This document shows positions 6,092 through 11,606 of a stretch of 11,606 nucleotides of DNA, piece after piece. The stretch covers positions 1-11,606 of the forward strand of contig CAJBRS010000118.1 of assembly GCA_903958115.1 (NCBI GenBank), given 5' to 3'. Numbering within the stretch: position 1 is the stretch's first letter; each line of letters starts with the position of its first letter. This DNA is from an uncultured bacterium. Lineage in GTDB: Bacteria > Patescibacteriota > Minisyncoccia > Phycocordibacterales > CAWITU01. A program made the translations under genes and the position numbers. Below the pieces are notes generated by a model. The model was not told the DNA's origin. It saw only the letters and a program-made list of their open reading frames with translations, and ran no database searches.

Positions 6092-8308
6092 CTAGAAGAC
6101 TTCCTCTGTTTCTTCTGCGGCGGCCTGCTCTGGAATAAAACCTATTACTTCTCTTGGTTTTGCCCCATCTCCCGGGCCAATGACGCCACGCTCTTCTAGA
6201 ATATCCATCAGTCTAGCCGCGCGAGCATAGCCAATACGTAGTTTTCTCTGCAAATATGACGTAGAGGCTTTTCCAGCTTTGGTTATTATTTCTCTAGCTT
6301 CTTCATATAAATCGTCATCGTCTCCGACGTCGGCATTGTCATCTAGGTTAATTGAGGCGAGGGTATTATTTTTTTCAGTGTCTCCAGCAATGTTTATCTC
6401 TGTTGGAAGAGCATCCTTGTATTCATTTATTAGATAACTGACGACATTTTTTACCTCAGCTTCTGTTATGTAGGCAGATTGAATTCTTTGAGGACTAGAC
6501 ATTTCACCAGAAAGATAAAGCATATCTCCGGCACCTAGGAGTTCTTCAGCTCCTCGGCTATCAAGGATTGTGCGTGAGTCGATTTGTGAAGCCACCTGCA
6601 AGGCGACACGAGCGGGGATATTGGCTTTAATGAGTCCAGTAATAACATTTACCGAAGGTCTCTGAGTAGAAAGCATTAGGTGAATACCGACAGCTCGACT
6701 CATTTGGGCCAAACGAACAATGGCGGATTCAAGTTCTCGCGGATAGGTGGCCATGATATCAGCTAATTCGTCAATAATGACGACAATATATGGCATTGTC
6801 TCTGGTATCTCGGCTTCCGCATTTTTTTCTGCTTTCTTTAGTTTGGGAGCCAATACATTTTTATGATAAGACTCGATATCTCTTACGGTCTCCTGTTCCA
6901 AAATGTCGTAACGACGATCCATTTCTTTGGCTGCCCATTTTAAAGCGAGGATAGCCTTCTTTGCATCAGTAATAACTGGTGTTAATAGGTGAGGAATCTT
7001 GTTGTACATGGTTAGCTCTACGCGCTTAGGGTCAATCATGATGAAGCGTAAATTTTCTGGAGAGTTTCTGTAGAGCAGGGAAGTAATGATTGCGTGAATG
7101 GTTACAGACTTACCTGAGCCAGTAGCTCCGGCAATAAGCATGTGGGGCATCTTGGCCATATTGGCAAAGTGGGATTTTCCAGAGATACCCTTTCCAAGAG
7201 AAACAAGAAGTGATTTTTCTGATTTTTGGAATTCTTCTTGTGATAGGAGGCTTCCAAGACCGACAGTTGTTTTTATGCTGTTTGGTATTTCAATACCAAC
7301 TAGAGACTTTCCTGGGATAGGCGCTTCGATACGAATAGGGTGGGCAGCTAAAGCCAAAGATAGGTTGCTTTGAAGACCGACAATTCGAGCAAGCTTTACT
7401 CCTTCTGCTGGTTTTAATGCATATCTTGTCACTGATGGTCCGATTGATATTTCATCCATCTCTACGTCAATTCCAAAGTTTTGTAGAGTGCGCTTGATGA
7501 TGTTTGCATTAGCTTTTATATCTCCGACTCCAGGTTTGCCCTTATCTAATTCGAGCAAGGAAAGAGGGGGAGGGTTGAAGGCTTTGTTCGTCCCCTTGAA
7601 AACGGAGATAAAGGAGAAAGAATCGGTGGTGTCTTTTGTTTCAGTTTTCTCTGTTTTGTTTTTAGTTTTTTCAGTCTTCTGTTCTGGTTCTGGTGTCTCT
7701 GGTTTTACTGGAGTGACAATCTTACTCTCAATCTCCTCGTCTTCCATATCTTCATTTTTTGTGACATCTTTTTTGTTTTTCTTTGGCCAAAGGAAGGACA
7801 GGTGAGAGAGGCTAATTTTTGTATCGAACATTATAAAAGTAGAGATTGCCAAAAGAGCCACTAAAAAGATGGAAGTCGCGTATGTATCGAATAGGGAGAC
7901 AAGAGGATTGGCAACAAGACTACCCACTAGACCTCCTCGTTCTGAAGACGCTAGGCTAATCAACCCAAGACCGCTGAGAAGAAAAAGAAACCCCCCAATA
8001 AATTTTGAGATCACTAATCTTTGTTCAAATGTTTTCCAGAAGCTTATTCCTAGTATCACTAAAGTGACAGGCAGAAGAAAATATCCGATACCAAGAAGGT
8101 ACTCAAAAAAAGAAAAAGTATATCCTCCTACTGGCCCTCCCAAGCTATCTCCGGCACCATTTTTAATTGAAGCTAAAATGAGAAATAAAGTGATTGCAAA
8201 AAAGATTATTGCTATCACTCCGTGGAGAGTTTCTTGTTTTAATTCTTTGAGAAAATTAAAGGACTTAGCATTTTGTTTATCGTTAGATTTGTTGTTTTTC
8301 TTGGCCAT
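6092..8308 (-). CDS. ftsK: FtsK/SpoIIIE-type DNA translocase
   Basis: FtsK is a septum-anchored hexameric ATPase that pumps chromosome ends apart at division and activates dimer resolution. The 738 residues show all parts: four membrane helices (about 31-48, 63-90, 103-120 and 143-161), a charged Glu/Lys/Thr-rich linker (about 176-232), the alpha and RecA-like beta motor with Walker A GATGSGKS (394-401), Walker B IVVIIDELADIM (508-519) and the STQRPSVNVITGLIKANIPARVA signature from 547, and a C-terminal gamma winged helix (about 667-722, SYLQRKLRIGYARAARLMDILEERGVIGP) that in the family reads polar DNA motifs. The linker is short compared with E. coli FtsK. The ATG is preceded by a promoter so close that the message may be leaderless. 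It heads the ftsK - Ig-like gene - recA cluster. Confidence 0.96.
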   Translation of the reverse strand: MAKKNNKSNDKQNAKSFNFLKELKQETLHGVIAIIFFAITLFLILASIKNGAGDSLGGPVGGYTFSFFEYLLGIGYFLLPVTLVILGISFWKTFEQRLVISKFIGGFLFLLSGLGLISLASSERGGLVGSLVANPLVSLFDTYATSIFLVALLAISTFIMFDTKISLSHLSFLWPKKNKKDVTKNEDMEDEEIESKIVTPVKPETPEPEQKTEKTKNKTEKTETKDTTDSFSFISVFKGTNKAFNPPPLSLLELDKGKPGVGDIKANANIIKRTLQNFGIDVEMDEISIGPSVTRYALKPAEGVKLARIVGLQSNLSLALAAHPIRIEAPIPGKSLVGIEIPNSIKTTVGLGSLLSQEEFQKSEKSLLVSLGKGISGKSHFANMAKMPHMLIAGATGSGKSVTIHAIITSLLYRNSPENLRFIMIDPKRVELTMYNKIPHLLTPVITDAKKAILALKWAAKEMDRRYDILEQETVRDIESYHKNVLAPKLKKAEKNAEAEIPETMPYIVVIIDELADIMATYPRELESAIVRLAQMSRAVGIHLMLSTQRPSVNVITGLIKANIPARVALQVASQIDSRTILDSRGAEELLGAGDMLYLSGEMSSPQRIQSAYITEAEVKNVVSYLINEYKDALPTEINIAGDTEKNNTLASINLDDNADVGDDDDLYEEAREIITKAGKASTSYLQRKLRIGYARAARLMDILEERGVIGPGDGAKPREVIGFIPEQAAAEETEEVF

Positions 8309-8314
8309 GCTTCA

Positions 8315-8343
8315 ATTATAGCCCATCATGGTTTACTTTTAAA
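8315..8343 (-). promoter_or_regulatory. ftsK promoter, predicted leaderless start
   Basis: On the minus strand TTTAAA (8343-8338; four of six -35 bases) and TATAAT (8320-8315; perfect) are 17 bp apart. Only 6 bp separate the -10 box from the ftsK ATG, so the expected first transcribed base is at or next to the A of ATG. Its -35 box directly abuts that of the divergent promoter. Confidence 0.5.
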
Positions 8344-8360
8344 ATTGTCCTATATATAAT
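8332..8360 (+). promoter_or_regulatory. Promoter of the winged-helix gene
   Basis: TTTACT (8332-8337) and a perfect TATAAT (8355-8360) are 17 bp apart. A start near 8367 gives a leader of about 35 nt ending in the AAAAGGA ribosome binding site at 8388-8394. It diverges from the ftsK promoter, with the two -35 hexamers side by side. Confidence 0.55.
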
Positions 8361-8401
8361 GCACCTACTCACTAGCTTTTGACCGATAAAAGGATGACCT
8401 A

Positions 8402-9226
8402 TTGATAAAAGACATTAAGCAAAATTCTCTCAATAAAAAACAAATGGAAAACGAAAAAGACAAAGTCATAAGGACACTCGAAAATCTTATACAGCAAGGG
8501 TTTTTAGGTGTTAAAGGACATCATGCCTTTATATATGTTAAGGTCCAAAAGCTTGTGGCTGCGTGCTACTTAATAACAGATTTGATGAAAGATTCGGAAC
8601 CTCTCAAGTGGCATATAAGGGACACCGGTCTTAGCCTGTTGTCTGATAACTTGAATCTTATTCGAGCATCTTCTGCTGACCGCCGGGTGATTTTCGATGT
8701 TGTCTCTGGGCTGTCTTTGGAGATCATTTCCTTCATAGAAATAGCCTACATCGCTGGTCTCGTGTCTCCTATGAATTTTTCACTTTTACAGAAAGAATTT
8801 AGTGACCTGATTACTCTTATACAAGAGAAAGAAAATCCTAAAGCATTAGAGTCGAGCTTTGTCCTTTCTAAGCAGTTTTTGGAAGTGGATAAAAGTCTTT
8901 ACGCTGAGGGTTATGATAAAGGACAAAGTACTAATGTCCTTAATAATATGTCCTTTAGAAAAGAGAACCAGCCGACGCACCAAAAGACCTCAGTACAACG
9001 TAATCCTCAAAAGGACAGTGGTAGTAATGATAAAAAAAATGACCGACAAGAACTCATCATCAATCACTTAAGAAAGGTTGGGGGAGAGATCAGTGTCAAA
9101 GAATTTTCAGGAGTGATTCCTGGTTGTGGAGAAAAGACTATTCAAAGAGAACTCCTGTCTTTAGTGGCAAAAGGAGTCCTTAAGAAAGTTGGGGAGAGGC
9201 GTTGGAGTAAGTATTCTCTCCGCTAG
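8402..9226 (+). CDS. Uncharacterised protein with C-terminal winged helix (putative regulator)
   Basis: I do not recognise a named gene. The 274-residue soluble protein has a predominantly helical N-terminal part (about 18-145, including LVAACYLITDLMKDSEPLKWHIRD and LSLEIISFIEIAYIAGL), a polar Asn/Gln/Lys-rich linker (about 172-212) and a C-terminal winged helix (about 214-274). In the latter, ELIINHLRKVGGEISVKEF, KTIQRELLSLVAKGVLKKVG and the wing ERRWSKYSL resemble the DeoR-like class of DNA-binding domains. The TTG start is chosen because AAAAGGA lies 7 bp upstream, the only well-placed Shine-Dalgarno in the window; an in-frame ATG at 8444 lacks one. An ATG at 8394 meets a stop after two codons and is not a start. 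No terminator follows, and the promoter at 9236 begins 9 bp after the stop. Regulation of ftsK or the downstream surface protein is a guess from position. Confidence 0.8.
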   Translation: MIKDIKQNSLNKKQMENEKDKVIRTLENLIQQGFLGVKGHHAFIYVKVQKLVAACYLITDLMKDSEPLKWHIRDTGLSLLSDNLNLIRASSADRRVIFDVVSGLSLEIISFIEIAYIAGLVSPMNFSLLQKEFSDLITLIQEKENPKALESSFVLSKQFLEVDKSLYAEGYDKGQSTNVLNNMSFRKENQPTHQKTSVQRNPQKDSGSNDKKNDRQELIINHLRKVGGEISVKEFSGVIPGCGEKTIQRELLSLVAKGVLKKVGERRWSKYSLR

Positions 9227-9235
9227 TTTTCTTGA

Positions 9236-9264
9236 TTGACTTTAGGCGCTTAAAAGGTTATATT
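9236..9264 (+). promoter_or_regulatory. Distal promoter P1 of the surface-protein gene
   Basis: TTGACT (9236-9241; five of six) and TATATT (9259-9264; five of six) are 17 bp apart, just after the winged-helix gene. The predicted start near 9271 gives a leader of about 475 nt before the surface-protein ATG. No open frame of note lies between. Confidence 0.55.
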
Positions 9265-9301
9265 GTAGGTCACTCTGCGATGGTTATCCACAGTATTATT
9301 T

Positions 9302-9330
9302 TTGCTATCGTAGAGCCATAATATTATAAT
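9302..9330 (+). promoter_or_regulatory. Proximal promoter P2 of the surface-protein gene
   Basis: TTGCTA (9302-9307; four of six) and a perfect TATAAT (9325-9330) are 17 bp apart. The expected start, about 9337, falls at the base of the hairpin at 9336-9365, so the transcript would begin with a stem-loop. Confidence 0.5.
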
Positions 9331-9335
9331 TTGCT

Positions 9336-9365
9336 GTAAGAGCGGAACGAAGGTTCTGTTCTTGC
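9336..9365 (+). promoter_or_regulatory. 5'-terminal stem-loop of the leader
   Basis: GTAAGAGCGGAAC pairs with GTTCTGTTCTTGC over 13 bp (three G-U pairs in RNA), closed by the loop GAAG. No T tract follows, so it is not a terminator. Placed at the predicted 5' end of the P2 transcript, it could protect the message from decay; that role is inferred. Confidence 0.5.
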
Positions 9366-9385
9366 CGCAGATACGAATAAGTTCA

Positions 9386-9402
9386 TTGACAATTTATTGA
9401 CA
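9386..9402 (+). repeat. Tandem TTGACA boxes
   Basis: TTGACA occurs at 9386-9391 and again at 9397-9402, an 11-bp period (TTGACAATTTA then TTGACAGTTTT). Both are perfect -35 hexamers, but no good -10 box lies 16-18 bp downstream of either. They may be part of an activator-dependent promoter, a binding site spaced by one helical turn, or chance. Confidence 0.35.
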
Positions 9403-9445
9403 GTTTTAATTCTCCCGAATTTCTTTTTCCCTATACGTTTAGTTT

Positions 9446-9558
9446 AAATCTAGAAAAGCGGTCTATCATTACTAACTAATTTCTAGAGATCGTGTCGATC
9501 TTACTCAGCCTCTTTTTTTACGAAAAAAGAATCGAGTAAAAATATGAAATCTAGAAAA
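9446..9558 (+). repeat. Direct repeat AAATCTAGAAAA with an inverted copy between
   Basis: AAATCTAGAAAA occurs identically at 9446-9457 and 9547-9558. Between them TTTCTAGA at 9480-9487 is the exact complement of the TCTAGAAA core of either copy (9449-9456 or 9550-9557), so the middle element can pair upstream or downstream but not both at once. Pairing downstream would enclose the hairpins at 9487-9501 and 9501-9539. Confidence 0.5.
9501..9539 (+). promoter_or_regulatory. Two-part hairpin in the leader
   Basis: An outer stem TTACTC (9501-9506) with GAGTAA (9534-9539) and an inner stem TCTTTTTT (9511-9518) with AAAAAAGA (9523-9530) enclose the loop TACG, with a small 4/3-nt internal loop between the stems. 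It is not followed by a T tract in the reading direction. Confidence 0.45.
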
Positions 9559-9627
9559 TAGTAAAAACATTGTTTGAACAAGAACGAAAATAAATTAAGG
9601 ATATTTTCTTTTTGCCCAAGCATTGCA

Positions 9628-9672
9628 AATCACAGAGAATATTGGTTTGTCGAACTGATTTAACCTGTGATT
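9628..9672 (+). promoter_or_regulatory. Stem AATCACAG / CTGTGATT in the leader
   Basis: AATCACAG (9628-9635) is the exact complement of CTGTGATT (9665-9672), 8 bp across a 29-nt interior. Inside it GGTT (9644-9647) can pair with AACC (9662-9665), sharing one base with the outer stem. It ends about 47 nt before the likely ribosome binding site. Confidence 0.4.
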
Positions 9673-9718
9673 GAACACAACTTCGTCTATCCACGCTTAT
9701 CACCATTAGTAGTAATCT

Positions 9719-9745
9719 GGAAGGACGCGGTTAATAAAATTAATT
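9719..9745 (+). promoter_or_regulatory. Distant ribosome binding site with possible spacer hairpin
   Basis: GGAAGGA at 9719-9725 is the best Shine-Dalgarno before the surface-protein ATG, but 20 nt separate them, too many for normal use. TTAAT (9731-9735) and ATTAA (9739-9743) can form a small hairpin around AAA; if it forms, the effective gap falls to 7 nt. The stem is only five A-T pairs, so this is tentative. Confidence 0.35.
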
Positions 9746-11606
9746 ATGAGTAAAATTGTAAAAATTTCCGTAAGCGTTGCTGGCGTCGCTCTTGCCCTTG
9801 GCATGACCGTAGCTTCTGCAGCTGCTTACACCTTCACTGCTGCTCCTCTTACTGTAGGATCACGTGGTGCAGACGTTCAAGCACTTCAAGTGTTGCTTAA
9901 CCAGAACGCAGCTACTCAGGTAGCAGCTACTGGTGCTGGATCTCCAGGTAATGAATCAACATACTTTGGAGCAAAGACAGCGGCTGCTCTTGCAAAGTAC
10001 CAAAAAGCAAACGGCATCAAGCCTGCTTCTGGTTACTTTGGAAAGATCACACAAGCTTTTGTTAATAATGCAGGTGGTGTAGCTAATCCTAACCCAGGAA
10101 CAGGTACAACAACTTCACCTACAGCTTCAGGTGTTACAGCTTCATTAGCTGCTGACAACACTCCAGCTGGTTCAATCGTTGCCGGTGCTGCTACTGCAGA
10201 ACTTGCTCGATTCAACTTCTCTGGAACAGGTGTTGTTACTAACTTGAAATTACAGCGAATTGGTCTATCCACAAACAACTCAACATTGCAAAATGTTTAC
10301 TTGTACGCTGGAGCAACTCGTTTGACTGATTCAGGTTCAGTAGCTTCTGATGGTTCTGTTAGCTTCAACGCTCCTAACGGCCTCTTCACAGTTGCCGGTT
10401 CAAAGGAGATCACAGTTCGAGCTGATCTTATCCCTGTATCACAAGGTGGACAGACTGCAGGTACTGTAGGAGTTTCTCTTACAGGCTTCACAGTTGGTGG
10501 CGTAGCTGCTTCAGTTGGTATTACCGGAAACCAAATGGTTATCGTTAACACAACTCCTGCTTCTGCTTCCTTCAACGCTTCAGGTGTTACAAACCCTGGA
10601 AACGGAGCAACTGTACAGGCTGGTACTTCAAACTTCACCCTTTGGTCACAAACTCTTCAGGTTTCAACCCGAGCAGTTAACCTAAAGGCAGTTACCTTCC
10701 GATACATTGGTTCAGCTCCAGCTTCCGCTATCTCAAACATTCATTTGTATGTTGATGGCGCACAGGTTGGAAACACTGGAACAATTGCACCTATCAACGG
10801 TACTAGCTACATTGTCTTCGATCTAACATCAACACCTTATACTGTAACTACAGGTTCACACACTGTAGAAGTACGAGCTGACGTTGTTGGCGGAGCAAAC
10901 TACAGCTTCACCGTGTCATTGCAGAATGCTGCTGACATCATGATTGAGGATTCACAGCTTCCTGGAACATTCGTTTCAGTAGTTGGTATTCCTGGATACA
11001 CATCTGGAAACTCAGTTGGAATCTCAGCTGGTTCAAACTCAGTGACTGTTGATCCTAACTTCACAACTACAACTGTAACTGGCGGAGCAACTAACGTTCC
11101 TATCGCTCAGTTCAAGTTCACTGGTTATGGTGAAGATACAAAGATCTTGTCATTGAATGTGACACCTAAGATCAATGGTTCAACTTCAGGAGTAAGCCTA
11201 AACAATGTGTCATTGTATGCTAACGGAGCTCAGGTTGGTTCAACCCAGAACTTCAATGGTACAGCTTTGACCTTTAACCTAGGTTCATCTCTTATCATTC
11301 CAAATGGTCAGTCAGTTATCCTTACTGTTAAAGCAGATCTAGTTAGCTCATCAAGTGTTAACGTCACATCTGGTACTTTGACTGTAAACGTTGCTGGTAC
11401 AACCAACAACGCTCAGGGTATGAGTTCACAACAGACACTTACAATTCCAAGCACAACAGGAGTTACAAGCAATGGTCTAACTATCGGTGCTAACAGCATC
11501 ACAGTTGCAAAGAATGCTTCTTTGACAAACCAGAGCGTTTCTCCTAACACTGCAAACACAAAGATCGGATCATTTATAATCCACGCTGGTTCAGCTGAAG
11601 GATTAC
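9746..11606 (+). CDS. Secreted peptidoglycan-binding repeat protein, likely abundant surface protein (3' truncated)
   Basis: The frame is open from the ATG at 9746 to the window end, at least 620 codons, without a stop. Residues 1-27 are a Sec signal peptide: Lys3 and Lys6, a hydrophobic core (ISVSVAGVALALGMTV) and cleavage after ASA (25) or AAA (27). Residues about 34-107 are a PG_binding_1-type domain (PLTVGSRGADVQALQVLL, then YFGAKTAAALAKYQKANGI, SGYFGKITQAFV). After a Pro/Gly/Thr linker come beta-rich repeats of about 150 residues, each with an LY..(D/N)GA-like segment (186-190, 334-339, 490-495) and a V(R/K)AD(L/V) segment (224-228, 376-380, 528-532); a fourth begins near 576. I read no cysteine and one tryptophan. 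C-ending Asn/Phe/Tyr codons and CGA/CGT arginine dominate, unlike neighbouring genes. It probably lies on the cell wall; an S-layer role is possible but unproven. Confidence 0.9.
   Translation, partial: MSKIVKISVSVAGVALALGMTVASAAAYTFTAAPLTVGSRGADVQALQVLLNQNAATQVAATGAGSPGNESTYFGAKTAAALAKYQKANGIKPASGYFGKITQAFVNNAGGVANPNPGTGTTTSPTASGVTASLAADNTPAGSIVAGAATAELARFNFSGTGVVTNLKLQRIGLSTNNSTLQNVYLYAGATRLTDSGSVASDGSVSFNAPNGLFTVAGSKEITVRADLIPVSQGGQTAGTVGVSLTGFTVGGVAASVGITGNQMVIVNTTPASASFNASGVTNPGNGATVQAGTSNFTLWSQTLQVSTRAVNLKAVTFRYIGSAPASAISNIHLYVDGAQVGNTGTIAPINGTSYIVFDLTSTPYTVTTGSHTVEVRADVVGGANYSFTVSLQNAADIMIEDSQLPGTFVSVVGIPGYTSGNSVGISAGSNSVTVDPNFTTTTVTGGATNVPIAQFKFTGYGEDTKILSLNVTPKINGSTSGVSLNNVSLYANGAQVGSTQNFNGTALTFNLGSSLIIPNGQSVILTVKADLVSSSSVNVTSGTLTVNVAGTTNNAQGMSSQQTLTIPSTTGVTSNGLTIGANSITVAKNASLTNQSVSPNTANTKIGSFIIHAGSAEGL

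Larger units (their letters stand above)
9337..9745 (+). other. Long non-coding structured 5' leader
   Basis: The 519 bp between the winged-helix gene and the surface protein contain no convincing gene on either strand and no tRNA-like or known RNA signature that I could recognise (RNase P, tmRNA and SRP RNA signatures were looked for). From P2 the leader would be about 409 nt. It carries the stem-loops at 9336-9365, 9487-9501 (AGATCG-TGT-CGATCT), 9501-9539 and 9628-9672, three copies of TCTAGAAA in either orientation, and tandem TTGACA boxes. A separate small RNA ending within the region cannot be ruled out, but I saw no clear internal terminator. Confidence 0.55.

Noticed and set aside
7488..7805. 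Plus-strand open frame opposite ftsK
   Set aside because: Its Ser/Val/Phe-rich translation is the antisense of the Glu/Lys/Thr linker of FtsK. Similar antisense frames at 7098-7373 and 7869-8321 were dropped for the same reason.
8394..8405. ATG at 8394 as start of the winged-helix gene
   Set aside because: It reads only two more codons before TGA. The TTG at 8402, 7 bp after AAAAGGA, opens the long frame.
9284..9292. Perfect DnaA box (TTATCCACA) in a non-coding, AT-rich stretch, suggesting an origin of replication
   Set aside because: Only one perfect box was found, weaker look-alikes are scattered (for example inside the surface-protein gene), and there is no dnaA, dnaN or box cluster nearby. 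The region is better explained as promoter and leader.
9336..9365. Stem-loop after the winged-helix gene as its terminator
   Set aside because: There is no T tract on its 3' side, and it lies about 110 bp after the stop, downstream of two promoters.
10033..10638. Two minus-strand open frames (10033-10278 and 10297-10638) opposite the surface-protein gene
   Set aside because: They are Pro/Val/Ala/Thr-rich mirror frames produced by the strong codon bias of the plus-strand gene, with no recognisable domains or start signals.

Overview
The window looks like part of a chromosome from a Candidate Phyla Radiation bacterium (Patescibacteria), most likely in the Parcubacteria/Paceibacteria. This is inferred from the AT-rich DNA, short and tightly packed genes, starts that mostly lack Shine-Dalgarno sequences, an EF-P with a non-standard tip loop, an rpsF-ssb-rpsR cluster without rplI, and a large peptidoglycan-binding surface protein. 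TGA is used as an ordinary stop (alkD-like gene and dedA), so this is genetic code 11 and not the recoded code of Gracilibacteria or SR1.

Left part (1-3400, plus strand): the 3' end of a folC-type ligase, a TatD-family nuclease, an AlkD-like DNA glycosylase, then the rpsF-ssb-rpsR cluster (ribosomal proteins bS6 and bS18 around single-strand binding protein). The cluster ends in a very long hairpin that also serves as the terminator of efp, which comes from the opposite side. Middle (3392-8308): efp on the minus strand and a DedA-family membrane protein on the plus strand diverge from a 49-bp gap. dedA then runs tail to tail into recA and overlaps it by 50 bp. recA is the last gene of a minus-strand cluster, ftsK - small Ig-like membrane protein - recA, whose products concern chromosome segregation, recombination and the cell envelope.

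Right part (8309-11606, plus strand): ftsK and an uncharacterised protein with a C-terminal winged helix diverge from promoters whose -35 boxes touch each other. After the winged-helix gene comes the only long non-coding stretch (9227-9745, 519 bp). It holds two good sigma70-type promoters and a run of hairpins and short repeats, and leads into a secreted, cysteine-free protein with a peptidoglycan-binding domain and tandem beta-rich repeats. That gene is cut off by the window end after 620 codons. Its codon use differs sharply from its neighbours in the way expected for a very highly expressed gene, so I read 9227-9745 as the promoter and structured 5' leader of an abundant cell-surface protein.

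No mobile elements, CRISPR arrays, tRNA or rRNA genes were seen. The least explained parts are the structured leader at 9337-9745, the surface protein behind it, the altered EF-P loop, and the winged-helix gene next to the leader.
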